A DNA stretch of 64,000 bases from NCBI RefSeq assembly GCF_900104775.1, contig NZ_FNSA01000003.1, positions 2,480,001 to 2,544,000 on the forward strand, read 5' to 3'. This document shows, piece by piece, positions 38,253 through 46,108 of the stretch; position 1 is the first letter of the stretch; each line of letters opens with the position of its first letter. The position numbers were made by a program, and so were the translations under genes. The notes beneath the pieces were generated by a model that did not search any database, was not told the DNA's origin, and worked only from the letters and a program-made list of their open reading frames with translations. Source of the stretch: Tsukamurella tyrosinosolvens. Its GTDB lineage: Bacteria > Actinomycetota > Actinomycetes > Mycobacteriales > Mycobacteriaceae.

Positions 38253-38687
38253 TCATCCGCCGGGGCCCGGCCCCGCCGCCAGGCGCAGGAGCAGCGGCAC
38301 CGCGTCGCGGAGGCGGGCGGCCTCGTCGGCGGTGAGCTGTGCGCTCCCGGTCTCCACGAGCCAGGCGTCCTGCGCGGCGTCGCGGGCGTGCAGGACCTCC
38401 CGCCCGCGGTCCGTCAGGGCGACGGGCCGCCGCCGGCCGTCGGATCCGTCGGCGTCGCCCTCGAGGAAACCGCGGCGCCGCAGGTCGGTGACGACCGTCG
38501 ACACGTTGGACCGCTTCATCGCGAGCCGGTCCCCGATCGCCGTCGGGAAGGCGTCGACGCCGAGCGCCTCGACGGTGGCGAGCACGAACAGCTCGGATCC
38601 GCGCAGCCCCGCGGCGGGCAGCTGCCGGAGTCGCTGCTCCAGCAGGCCCACCGCGAGGCGCAGCGCCTCGGCGTCGCCGGGCTTCAC
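38253..38687 (-). CDS. MarR-family transcriptional regulator
   Basis: 144 residues. GSELFVLATVEALGVDAFPTAIGDRLAMKRSNVSTVVTDLRRRGFLEGDADGSDGRRRPVALTDRGREVL is a complete MarR winged helix with the DxR wing. GTG start, six bases after the flotillin stop, so it belongs to the flotillin transcript and may control it. Confidence 0.88.
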   Translation of the reverse strand: MKPGDAEALRLAVGLLEQRLRQLPAAGLRGSELFVLATVEALGVDAFPTAIGDRLAMKRSNVSTVVTDLRRRGFLEGDADGSDGRRRPVALTDRGREVLHARDAAQDAWLVETGSAQLTADEAARLRDAVPLLLRLAAGPGPGG

Positions 38688-38693
38688 GGTCGG

Positions 38694-40085
38694 TTACTCG
38701 TCGACCACGACGGTCTCGCCCGGGGCGGCGCCGAGCAGCTGGCCCAGGTCGATGCCCTGGGACTTGAGCGCCGCGACGACGGCCGCGACCGACTGGCCCG
38801 AGAGGCCGAGCAGGCCGCCGGTGGCGTCGTTCCCGCCGCCGCCGATGATGTTGATGCTGTCGATCGCGGCGGTCGCCTCGGACTGCGCGCGGACCGACGC
38901 CTCGACGGTGGCGAGCACCTGCGGCGCGAGCAGCAGCCGGACGGCCTCCGCGTTGTACTGGTTGAACGCTTCGGCCTGGGCCTGCTTACCGGCGGCGTCG
39001 GCGCGCAGCTCCGCTTCCAGGGCCGCGGCGGCGGACTTGCGGGCCTGCGCCTTCGACTCGCCGTCGAGGCGGGTCGACTCCGCGGTCGCCTCGGCGGCCA
39101 GGATCGCCGCCTGTCGCTCGCCCTCGGCGCGCGCGACGGCGGCCTGGCGGGCGGCCTCGGCGGGCGCGATGACGTCGGCGTCGAGCGAGGCCTCGGCCTG
39201 CGCGCGACGCTTGCGCTCGACCTCGGTGCGGGCCTCGACGCGGGCCGCCTCGGCCTCCTCGAGTGCGATGCCGACGGCCTTCTCCGCCTTCGCCTTGGCG
39301 AGCGGGCCGGCCTGGTCGGCCTCGGCGTTCTGCGCCTCGGTCTGTGCGCGGAGCTGGGCGATGCGCACGTCGCGGCCCTGCTGGGCCTCGGCGATCGCGG
39401 TCTCGGCCTCGGTCTGCGCGATCTCCCCGGCGCGGCGGGCGTCGGCGGAGCGGATGAGCGAGTCGCGCTCGGCCTCGGCCTTGCCGATGTCGGCGTCGCG
39501 CTTGACCTCGGCGATGCGCTTCTGGCCGAGCGATTCGAGATAGCCGTTGCGGTCCTCGATGCCGGCGATCTTGAGGATGTCGACCTCCATGCCGATGCGC
39601 GACAGGTCGCCGCCGGCCTCGTCGACCACGCCGCGGGCGAGGGCCTCGCGGTTGCTGTTGAGCTGCTCGACGGTCATGGTGGCGGCGATGCCGCGGAGGC
39701 TGCCCGCCAGGATCTCGTTGATCTGGTTCTCGAGCTCGCCCATGTTGGCGGTGAGGAACCGCTGGGCCGCGGTGCGGGTCATCTCGTCGGTGGTGCCGAT
39801 GCGCACGAGACCGACGGCCTGCAGCTCGACGGGCACGCCGTCGATGCTGCGGGCGTTGCTGAGCGCGATCCGGATCTCGAAGGGGCGCAACGGCATGTAG
39901 TCGACGCGCTCGAGGCCGGGCACCTTGAACCGGGCGCCGCCGCGGACGACCTTCATCTCGCCGCGGCCGGTGAAGATGGCCACCTGGTCGGGCGGCGACT
40001 TGATGTAGTTGTGGAAGAAGATCCACAGGGCGAGCAGGATCACGATCACCGCGGCACCTGCCGCGATCAGGATCGATACGGTCAT
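38694..40085 (-). CDS. Flotillin-like SPFH protein
   Basis: 463 residues. One N-terminal membrane helix (ILIAAGAAVIVILLALWIFF), an SPFH/band 7 domain (about 30-190) and a long charged coiled coil rich in Ala/Glu/Arg (190-400) ending in a hydrophobic tail, the layout of flotillin/YqiK scaffolds of membrane microdomains. ATG start behind GGAGGGCAA. It is the last clearly chromosomal gene before the integrase: the sequence upstream turns AT-rich. Confidence 0.9.
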   Translation of the reverse strand: MTVSILIAAGAAVIVILLALWIFFHNYIKSPPDQVAIFTGRGEMKVVRGGARFKVPGLERVDYMPLRPFEIRIALSNARSIDGVPVELQAVGLVRIGTTDEMTRTAAQRFLTANMGELENQINEILAGSLRGIAATMTVEQLNSNREALARGVVDEAGGDLSRIGMEVDILKIAGIEDRNGYLESLGQKRIAEVKRDADIGKAEAERDSLIRSADARRAGEIAQTEAETAIAEAQQGRDVRIAQLRAQTEAQNAEADQAGPLAKAKAEKAVGIALEEAEAARVEARTEVERKRRAQAEASLDADVIAPAEAARQAAVARAEGERQAAILAAEATAESTRLDGESKAQARKSAAAALEAELRADAAGKQAQAEAFNQYNAEAVRLLLAPQVLATVEASVRAQSEATAAIDSINIIGGGGNDATGGLLGLSGQSVAAVVAALKSQGIDLGQLLGAAPGETVVVDE

Positions 40086-40288
40086 TTGCCCTCCAACTGA
40101 GGGGTATCATCCCTGGTCAAGGCCATTGCGCACCCCATTCGCAATGCCTGGGTTTCGTCTCCAGTATACCGGATAACGGTCTTCGCCTTCTCGTCGGGTA
40201 GCTCTTCCGAGGATGGCGAAGTGACACATTCTGACACTATCGGCAAGGTAATTCGGCGCGAAGTGGCGGGACTGCAGAGATCGAGAGG
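40086..40288. other. Composition break and probable left end of the integrated element
   Basis: Between the flotillin start and the integrase stop lie 203 bp of about 50% G+C without a gene. TGACAC occurs at 40222 and 40232, spaced one helical turn, which might be integrase arm sites. No tRNA 3' end is visible, and I found no matching direct repeat near 63.6 kb, so the att core is not located. Confidence 0.4.
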
Positions 40289-41629
40289 CTATTCGCCTGG
40301 AGGGCGACTCTCGGACGGTGCTCGATGATTGGACGGAGCCTTGAGCGACCGCGCCTTTCCTCTGACTACTATCGCATTTCGACGGGTGTTGGATCGACCC
40401 TTCTTGGCGTTCTCGGAGGGCTTCGACTTGTCGCCGTCGAGAGCAGTGAGCGTCGACAAGAGTTCGCCGCCGAGACGCAGCGCGTCCTGTTGGCTGTGCG
40501 CGTAGATGCGCTGTGTGATCGTCGGGTTGGCATGCCCGAGCCACGCGGCAATGACTGCCATTGGCACACCGTTGAGATGCATGAGCGTTCCGCAGGTGTG
40601 CCGTGCGTCGTGGAACCGCACACGTGGGAGTCCGGCGTCAGCAAGCGCCTTCTGCCACAGCTCGCCGAGATAGTTGGGATGGTAGGCCTCGCCGAGCGGC
40701 TTCGAGACGAGGTAGCCAGAGTTCGACCACTGGGTGCCCGCAACCGCCGCTTCGGACTCCGCACGCTTCTTGGCCCGGCGGAGGACGGGCAGCAATGTGG
40801 ACGGGATGGGCAAAGTGCGTGTTGACGAGCGACTCTTCGTCTGGCGAACGGTGACAGCGCCGCGGTTAGTGGTGCGCTGGCTACTGATCGAGATCGTCGG
40901 AATCTCGGACTCGAGGTCTACATCGCTCCATCGAAGACCTGCGACCTCACCTCGGCGGAGCCCATGTAGTGCCAGGTAGAACATGTGCTCCAGCCTGTCG
41001 TTCGCGACTGCGCGATACAGGACGGTCACCTGCGCCGCGGTCAGCGTGGAGCGGACTGGAAGCTCGACAGGGTCGCGACGGACGGTGGCGGGGACGTTGT
41101 ACGTGGCGACACCCGCACTCATCTCCATCTTCCAGACCTCGCGGAGGCAGTGGATCGTCCCGTTCACCGAACTCTGCTTCCAGGGCTTCATCCGGTACGG
41201 CGTCCACGGAACCGCGGTGCCGGGCGGTCGCCGCCAATCGCCGGCCAACATCCCACCCTTCCGAAGAGTCGAGACCAGGCGCGCGACGTCCTTCGGCTCG
41301 ACCTTCTGCAAGCGCATGTCCCCCAGAAGGTCGATCGCTGGACGAAGGTTGTTCACGTAGGAGTTGAGCGTGTTGGGCGCCACGTCCAGCTGCTCGACGT
41401 ACTGGTCGATCGCCATGCGCACCGTGATCTTCGAGGGTGCGAGTCGCGACGACGACCGCGTTACTGCGACGTGCCGGCTGTAGAAGTCCTTCGCCTCCTC
41501 GATCGTTCGCGTCCGCTTCTTCTTCTGCCGGCGCTTCCCGTTGCGCGGTGGGAGCTCCACGCGAACCTCGTACCGGCGTTCGCCGGACGGCAGCGTCACG
41601 ACTTCGACGTAGTCGGGGATCCGTGCCAA
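40289..41629 (-). CDS. Tyrosine site-specific recombinase (phage-type integrase)
   Basis: 446 residues. Arm-binding domain at residues 7-52 (basic PPRNGKRRQKKKRTRT), core-binding SAM-like domain at 68-185, catalytic domain 195-390 with R225 (LHGLRRGEVAGL), K265, H340 and R343 (HDARHTCG), H366 (WLGHANPT) and nucleophile Y376 (RIYAHS). The set is complete, so it should be active in integration and excision. A basic tail of about 60 residues follows. It is read toward the presumed left end. Six bases separate it from a small upstream gene resembling its own first domain. Confidence 0.93.
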   Translation of the reverse strand: MARIPDYVEVVTLPSGERRYEVRVELPPRNGKRRQKKKRTRTIEEAKDFYSRHVAVTRSSSRLAPSKITVRMAIDQYVEQLDVAPNTLNSYVNNLRPAIDLLGDMRLQKVEPKDVARLVSTLRKGGMLAGDWRRPPGTAVPWTPYRMKPWKQSSVNGTIHCLREVWKMEMSAGVATYNVPATVRRDPVELPVRSTLTAAQVTVLYRAVANDRLEHMFYLALHGLRRGEVAGLRWSDVDLESEIPTISISSQRTTNRGAVTVRQTKSRSSTRTLPIPSTLLPVLRRAKKRAESEAAVAGTQWSNSGYLVSKPLGEAYHPNYLGELWQKALADAGLPRVRFHDARHTCGTLMHLNGVPMAVIAAWLGHANPTITQRIYAHSQQDALRLGGELLSTLTALDGDKSKPSENAKKGRSNTRRNAIVVRGKARSLKAPSNHRAPSESRPPGE

Positions 41630-41635
41630 GCGGGC

Positions 41636-41830
41636 CTACCCCCTGTTGGTAGGTGCGGTCGACGTCTGAGTCAACCGCACGGCCTCGTCCATCGTCCGCA
41701 CTCGCCGCTTGGTCTGTTTCCGACGCCCATTGGCCAGCTGCGACTCTGCGCGGACTTCGAACCGAAGCTCACCTGGGCCGACTTCAACCGGTGTGATCTG
41801 GCAATGCCTACTGCTCGTTCCGCTGCTCAC
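41636..41830 (-). CDS. Stand-alone integrase arm-binding-domain protein
   Basis: 64 residues. Residues 12-54 (PVEVGPGELRFEVRAE, NGRRKQTKRRVRT) align with integrase residues 8-52 at roughly 40% identity. It ends six bases before the integrase start on the same strand. It could be a separate DNA-binding protein that competes for arm sites and biases direction, or the remnant of a duplicated integrase. GTG start, no strong ribosome binding site; the first codons run into the CTCACTC repeat array. Confidence 0.5.
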   Translation of the reverse strand: MSSGTSSRHCQITPVEVGPGELRFEVRAESQLANGRRKQTKRRVRTMDEAVRLTQTSTAPTNRG

Positions 41831-41886
41831 TCGCTCTCCTCACTCGATCTCACTCAATCTCACTCAGATGCTCTCGGATGACACTC
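41828..41886. repeat. Helically phased CACTC repeats beside the integrase operon
   Basis: CACTC begins at 41828, 41841, 41851, 41861 and 41882. The middle three form a tandem 10-bp unit (CTCACTC plus 3). One-turn spacing puts every copy on the same face of the helix, as expected of binding sites for an excisionase or arm-binding protein. Confidence 0.6.
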
Positions 41887-41934
41887 ACGCCTCGTCTCCG
41901 CGCTCAGCGACTTCCAAAAGCGCGCCGTAGTCGT

Positions 41935-41974
41935 TGCACCACCGCGTGGTGGTGCAGAGTTCCCGCACCACCAC
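41935..41974 (+). promoter_or_regulatory. Palindromic operator upstream of the HTH gene
   Basis: TGCACCACC-GCGT-GGTGGTGCA (41935-41956) is a perfect 9-bp inverted repeat, followed by a third half-site GCACCACCAC (41965-41974) just ahead of the ribosome binding site. Probably bound by the HTH protein itself. Confidence 0.55.
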
Positions 41975-41989
41975 TCCGGAGGAGGAACC

Positions 41990-42244
41990 ATGCAGGAGCT
42001 CGACAGCGCGATCGCCACGCTCATCGCGGCGGCGCGGAGCCAGCCCGCCGAACAACGCCCTCCCGGGCGCGTGATGCTCACCGCGCAGGAAGTGGCAGAG
42101 CGCCTTCACCTCTCGAAGGGGCACGTCTACAGCCTCGTTCGCCAGGGAGAAGTCGCCTCCGTGAAGATCGGCCGCAGGGTCCTGATCTCGGAGGATGCAC
42201 TTGAGGAGTTCCTGGACCGATCGACCTCTCCGGCGCACTACTGA
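41990..42244 (+). CDS. Excisionase-family helix-turn-helix protein
   Basis: 84 residues. Residues 28-78 form the MerR-like/excisionase HTH (MLTAQEVAERLHLSKGHVYSLVRQGEVASVKIGRRVLISEDALEEFL). Such proteins act as Xis or as small repressors of mobile elements. Excellent ribosome binding site (GGAGGAGGAACC). It diverges from the integrase operon across a region with a palindrome and phased repeats, which makes a role in directionality or in regulating integrase likely. Confidence 0.85.
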   Translation: MQELDSAIATLIAAARSQPAEQRPPGRVMLTAQEVAERLHLSKGHVYSLVRQGEVASVKIGRRVLISEDALEEFLDRSTSPAHY

Positions 42245-42657
42245 CCTCTTCAGGGAGGCAATCAGGGGTGCCCCTTTGGCTGCAGGTTGAACCGCGAGGC
42301 CGAACGCGTTGTCCTGCGGGACTGTGCGGAACGGTCGGCGGGCCAGCACCGCAGCGCTCAAGCCCCCGAGTGTGGTCGTTCTCTCGCTCTTCCGAATCAC
42401 CGGCTCCTCTTCCGCTTGGCATCAACCGCGACTCTCCAAAACAGAGACTACGGTGCGGCGGGCGGTTCCTGCAACGTCATGGCGGACGCGCGCTCTCGCA
42501 GATCGCACTCTAGACGCATTGCCCAGGCGGGAGCTCTCTTTCGTGCTCATGCGCCAGTCCGAGGATGGCCTCGCCCCAGTGAGACGTCCAATGCGCAGCA
42601 TCCCCAGGTCTCTAAAATAATGGCCCGTGGACACGCTGACCTGCACGTGTCGCGTCC
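42245..42657. other. Intergenic stretch with a hairpin and one copy of the element palindrome
   Basis: No gene with credible codon use. A small GGGG-TG-CCCCTTT hairpin near 42263-42276 could end the HTH transcript. Palindrome TCTCCA-AAA-CAGAGA (42433-42447) is followed one base later by TACGGT (42449-42454), a plus-strand promoter of the same design as those of the repair genes. It would transcribe about 200 bases of weak coding potential, perhaps a small RNA. A half-site (TCTCTAAAATAA) lies at 42609. Confidence 0.45.
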
Positions 42658-43221
42658 TTAGACCGCCATGTTGTCCCAGTAGTTCGAAGGCACTTCGCGG
42701 GCTCGTCCGATCGCGCGCAGCACCGCGGCGCCGTCTCGGGCGGCATCGAACTCAGACTCGGCGATCACGACATCGTTCGGGCCGAGCGCCTGCGTCCCGT
42801 CGATTCGCACCCGGATGATCTTCAGGCCCGCGCGGGCGTAGAAGCGGTTGCGCATCACGTCCTCGGCGACCTTCTCGGGGGCGCCGTGCCAATGCGCGGG
42901 GTCGTACTCAACCACGGCGAAGGGGCGCTGCAGCAGGATGTCGGGAGTGAAGAAGCGCTTCTTGCCGGCGCTGTCGTACCCCATGCACATCATCGTGCCC
43001 TGCGGGTAGGTGCGGTATCCGGCGCGCTCGATCACCTCGCGCACACTCTTCTCGGGCTTGCTCGTCTTGGCCGAGCCGTCGGCAGCGAGATCGCCCAGTC
43101 GGGCGGTCGAGCGGTCCATCTTCGGGGCGACGGGACGGGCCCCGCGCTGGTTGAACAGCCACCAGAGGAAGACCACGTCCGCCGCGAACGGGACCATCGG
43201 GTGCAGGAGGAACGCGAGCAT
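42658..43221 (-). CDS. Membrane-anchored predicted nuclease (DUF559/PD-(D/E)XK-like)
   Basis: 187 residues. An N-terminal hydrophobic segment (MLAFLLHPMVPFAADVVFLWWLF) anchors it; a basic linker and KPEKSVREVIERAGYRTYPQGT lead to a domain with FTPDILLQRPFAVVEYDPAHWHG, then EDVMRNRFYARAGLKIIRVR. The order Asp, Glu-x-Asp, His, Asp/Arg, then a Gly-x-x-hydrophobic-Arg strand resembles DUF559/Vsr-type nuclease folds. Host defence or entry exclusion at the membrane is possible. Leaderless ATG six bases after TAGCCT (minus strand 43233-43228). Assignment rests on a short motif run. Confidence 0.5.
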   Translation of the reverse strand: MLAFLLHPMVPFAADVVFLWWLFNQRGARPVAPKMDRSTARLGDLAADGSAKTSKPEKSVREVIERAGYRTYPQGTMMCMGYDSAGKKRFFTPDILLQRPFAVVEYDPAHWHGAPEKVAEDVMRNRFYARAGLKIIRVRIDGTQALGPNDVVIAESEFDAARDGAAVLRAIGRAREVPSNYWDNMAV

Positions 43222-43227
43222 GCGCGG

Positions 43228-43256
43228 AGGCTAAATCGAACAGGTGATCGCACCTG
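43228..43256 (-). promoter_or_regulatory. Leaderless promoter with inverted repeat over the -35 region
   Basis: -10 TAGCCT (minus strand) at 43233-43228 and CAGGTG-ATCG-CACCTG at 43241-43256, centred where the -35 should be. A repressor or activator site for the nuclease-like gene. Confidence 0.45.
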
Positions 43257-43309
43257 CGCGGGGCGCGGAGATCTCCAACGCGTTGCCGGATCCGAACGGC
43301 CACGCTTGA

Positions 43310-44245
43310 ATGTCTCCCATGGGGGACACAGAAGCAGGTGGGCCAGCGGGGCGCGGGCGAGCGGTGCTGCTCCTGGGGATGCTCCTCTTCGGCGCGCTGA
43401 TGCTGGCAGGGTGCGCCGCGGCGCCGACGAAGCCGACCTGCAGCACCGCTGCGACGTCGACCGCTACGCCGGGATCCATGGGACGAATGCTCGAGGAGCT
43501 CAAGACCTCCGAGTGCGAGATGCAGCAAGCCGAGTACCGGCGCCTGGAGAACCGCTCCTTCGTCGAGAAGCTCAAGGACGGCGACCGCGACTCGTGGCTC
43601 AAGGTCGGCGGCGTCGCGATCGCCGCCCTGATCATCGCCGCGCTCATCCAGCACAACTCCCCCGCCGAGCGCGCCAAGCGGGACAACGCGGCGATCGAGC
43701 GCCGCGAGCGGATGCGCGCCGCCGCCGCCGAGCGCGCAGAGGCTGAAGCCGCGCAACGCGCGCTCGACGAGGAACGGCAGCGGTGGATCGACGACGCCGC
43801 GGCCACGATGCGCGCCGGGATGCCGGTCACCGAGCCGGTGCCGGCCGGCGTCGACGGGGATCAGGCGCGGAGCGCGGCCCGCACGCTCGTCGCGACCGAG
43901 CAGCTGCGCACGAACTTCGCCCGCACCTTCCCGATCCTGCGCAACCCGGTCGACTTCGCCAGCACGTTGGAGATCGCCGGCCTGGCCGGCATCGTGGTGC
44001 AGACGGTTCCCACGCCGGCCGGCAACCAGGAGCTGACGACCGTGCGCGTGCCTCCGCTGCTGCGCGTGGGCTACACGGCCGGCGCGCTCATCCTCGACTT
44101 CGACGGCCTCCCGGGGCAGACCCTCGGGGTGTGGCGCCGCTCGGCGGAGGTGCTGCGCAGCGGGCTGCGGGCGTCGTCGATCACGGTCGACGAGCCGATC
44201 GGCGGCCGATTCCGGGTGACCCTGACCGGCGAGGAGACGCGATGA
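43310..44245 (+). CDS. Predicted lipoprotein with a transmembrane helix and a DNA-translocase-like C-terminal domain
   Basis: 311 residues. Lipobox LAGC near residue 35 ends a signal peptide; a second helix (VGGVAIAALIIAALI, about 98-112) and a charged coiled coil (115-165) follow. The C-terminal domain (ARTFPILRNPVDFASTLEIAGLAG to RFRVTLTG) has PLLRVGYTAGALILDFDGLPGQTLGVWRRSAEVLR, which recalls the region ahead of the ATPase in actinobacterial FtsK/conjugative translocases, but no ATPase follows. It may be an envelope part of a transfer apparatus. ATGA-coupled to the next gene. Function inferred weakly. Confidence 0.5.
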   Translation: MSPMGDTEAGGPAGRGRAVLLLGMLLFGALMLAGCAAAPTKPTCSTAATSTATPGSMGRMLEELKTSECEMQQAEYRRLENRSFVEKLKDGDRDSWLKVGGVAIAALIIAALIQHNSPAERAKRDNAAIERRERMRAAAAERAEAEAAQRALDEERQRWIDDAAATMRAGMPVTEPVPAGVDGDQARSAARTLVATEQLRTNFARTFPILRNPVDFASTLEIAGLAGIVVQTVPTPAGNQELTTVRVPPLLRVGYTAGALILDFDGLPGQTLGVWRRSAEVLRSGLRASSITVDEPIGGRFRVTLTGEETR

Positions 44246-44706
44246 GCTACAGCTGGAAGGTGGAGTCCGGGCTGCTGCGGCCGACGTATATCGTGGGCAG
44301 CTACCACAACGGGACCTGGCAGGAGCACAGCCGCTACCACGACCAAGAGGACGCGGACGCCGTGGTCAGCAGGCTCAACGGCGGCAACTTCGAGTCCTCA
44401 CGCGAGGCGGCCGAGCACGCGGAGCGCCTGCAGCGCGAGCGCCGCCAGGCCGCGGCCGACGAAGCCGCGGCGCAGGCGGCATCCGCAAGTGCCTGGCAGC
44501 GGGCCCAGCAGCAGGCGACGGATCACCGCGTGGCCGCGGAGGAACAGGCGCGCCGGCGCGCGGCGCAGGAGGACGCGGACCTACGCGCGCAGTACCCACC
44601 GCGGCGGACCGAGCTCGCCGGCGGCCTCGCGGACTGGGACGGCGTGATCTGGTGGACGGTGCCCGGCACCGGCGAGGTCGCGGACGTCTCCATCGCCGAC
44701 CTGTAG
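44242..44706 (+). CDS. Coiled-coil protein of unknown function
   Basis: 154 residues. A short N-terminal beta domain (SYSWKVESGLLRPTYIVGSYHNGTWQEHSRYHDQEDADAVVSRLNGG), an Ala/Glu/Arg coiled coil (55-120) and a hydrophobic C-terminus (WDGVIWWTVPGTGEVADVSIADL). Not recognised. The ATG overlaps the preceding stop (ATGA), so it is probably a partner of the lipoprotein. Confidence 0.65.
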   Translation: MSYSWKVESGLLRPTYIVGSYHNGTWQEHSRYHDQEDADAVVSRLNGGNFESSREAAEHAERLQRERRQAAADEAAAQAASASAWQRAQQQATDHRVAAEEQARRRAAQEDADLRAQYPPRRTELAGGLADWDGVIWWTVPGTGEVADVSIADL

Positions 44707-44724
44707 CCGGGCCCGCGTGGGCGG

Positions 44725-44913
44725 TCAGTCGATCGACGGAAGCTCTCGAACCGCGACATCGTGCTTGGCCGCGAACGCCTGGGCCTCGCTGCGCTGATCC
44801 TCGGTGTACGCCTGGACCTTCGGGGGTGTGCCGGGAACGACGACGAGGAGCGTCAGCTCCGACAACTTCGCGTGCCCCTTGGGCTTACGGTGCTCCGCGT
44901 GCTGCTCGCTCAT
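44725..44913 (-). CDS. Small protein of unknown function
   Basis: 62 residues: MSEQHAEHRKPKGHAKLSEL, a hydrophobic LLVVVP strand, then a polar C-terminus. Supported by a strong ribosome binding site (GGGAGGATACCGCC before ATG) and convergent placement. No family recognised. Confidence 0.6.
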   Translation of the reverse strand: MSEQHAEHRKPKGHAKLSELTLLVVVPGTPPKVQAYTEDQRSEAQAFAAKHDVAVRELPSID

Positions 44914-44974
44914 GGCGGTATCCTCCCACAGAGTGGAGGACGCGACACTCGCAGGTCAGAGCGGGTTAGCCCCA

Positions 44975-45970
44975 CTAGTGCGGGTGGTCGGCCGCCGGCA
45001 GTGTGAAGCCTGTGCCGTCGGCCGTCCCTGCCGCAGGGCCCGTCGGATTGCTCTGCCGCCCAGGCGCGAGCGGACTCTCCGATCCGCCAGTGAAGCAGCT
45101 GACCGAGTACGGCCAATCACGCGTCAAGGCGTACCGGTACCCGCGAACGACGCGACCGTCGGTGTCGATGTACTCCGCAGCGCCGCCGTGGCACTGGTCG
45201 AGGTCGCGGGAGAAGACCTCTCGCCCGCGGACGTCCCGCGAGCCGGTGATCGGGAATCCGTCGAGGGCGTACCCGATCACCCGAGCGGTCTCGGTTCCGG
45301 GCAGGCACTGACTGGGGCCGTGGAAGTGGTACTGGCCGCTGGGCTCGGGGTGGCCATCGCACCGGTCCTGCACCTCCCACGCGACTGCATCCCTGCCTTC
45401 CGCGTCGACCGGGCTCAGGAGTGCAGCCGAGCGCAGCATGACGCCCACCTGCTCCCGGATGCAGCCGGGTCGCGATGCAGCTGCTGGCGACACGGGGAGC
45501 GCGTAGAGGACCTTGCGCTCGGCGATGGTGTTCGGGTTCGGGTCGATGGCCCGCACCGGGTCGTCAAGCGCGACGGGGAAGTTGCCGACGGGATGCACCT
45601 GCGGCAGTCCGTTCGTGGAGATCTCCCGCGTGCCGCCGGCGATGCGGACGTCGAACTGTCCCGGAACCGACACCTCACCGCGGACATGGGGCTTGTCCGC
45701 GGGCCGGTACCCCTTCCCGTCGGGTGTGAACCAGGGGCCGCGCGACTTCGCTCCCCCGATCCCGGCCCGACCGAGCGACGAGGCGAAGTCGCCGCACATG
45801 TAGACGTAGCCGGCGCGGGGTCCGTCGGTGACGTACTTGCCGTCGCCCACCGGCAGGACACCGTCCGCGTACAGCGCCGGCGCCGCGGCCGACGTCGTTG
45901 TGCAGGCCGCAACCACTGTGGCAGCGAGAAGCGCGACGAGGCCCCTGCGCCCATCTCCGTGACTCTTCAT
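44975..45970 (-). CDS. YHYH-domain lipoprotein
   Basis: 331 residues. Signal peptide with lipobox VVAAC near residue 23. The domain signature is GQYHFHGPSQC followed by YALDGFPITGSRDVRGRE and CHGGAAEYIDTDGRVVRGYRYALT, the YHYH family, thought to be extracytoplasmic and metal-dependent. Two conserved Cys in CHGG and SVSCF may pair. It is an unusual cargo for a mobile element. Confidence 0.75.
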   Translation of the reverse strand: MKSHGDGRRGLVALLAATVVAACTTTSAAAPALYADGVLPVGDGKYVTDGPRAGYVYMCGDFASSLGRAGIGGAKSRGPWFTPDGKGYRPADKPHVRGEVSVPGQFDVRIAGGTREISTNGLPQVHPVGNFPVALDDPVRAIDPNPNTIAERKVLYALPVSPAAASRPGCIREQVGVMLRSAALLSPVDAEGRDAVAWEVQDRCDGHPEPSGQYHFHGPSQCLPGTETARVIGYALDGFPITGSRDVRGREVFSRDLDQCHGGAAEYIDTDGRVVRGYRYALTRDWPYSVSCFTGGSESPLAPGRQSNPTGPAAGTADGTGFTLPAADHPH

Positions 45971-46052
45971 GGGCGCAGGTTGCGCTGTGCGCTGCACGGC
46001 GCGACCCTCGGGCGCGTCGGGAGATGGCCCGCGGGACTCAAGCGGAGGTGGC

Positions 46053-46088
46053 AGAGCCCCTCTCACCCGTGGGGGTAAGAGGGGCTCT
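46053..46088 (-). terminator. Hairpin behind the GIY-YIG gene
   Basis: AGAGCCCCTCT pairs with AGAGGGGCTCT; inside, ACCC pairs with GGGT. No U tract follows on the minus strand, so termination strength is uncertain. Confidence 0.55.
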
Positions 46089-46108
46089 CCTCGGTCAGCG
46101 GTGCATGG

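Noticed and set aside
40107-40544. Minus-strand frame reaching the integrase end
   Set aside because: Most of it overlaps the integrase in a different frame, and the rest is AT-rich junction sequence without coding character.
41828-41886. Short direct repeats as a CRISPR array
   Set aside because: Units are 10 bp with no spacers of 25-40 bp and no cas genes nearby; they look like protein-binding repeats.
42309-42620. Possible small genes between the HTH gene and the nuclease-like gene
   Set aside because: No ribosome binding site and Ser/Arg-rich random-looking translation; treated as non-coding.
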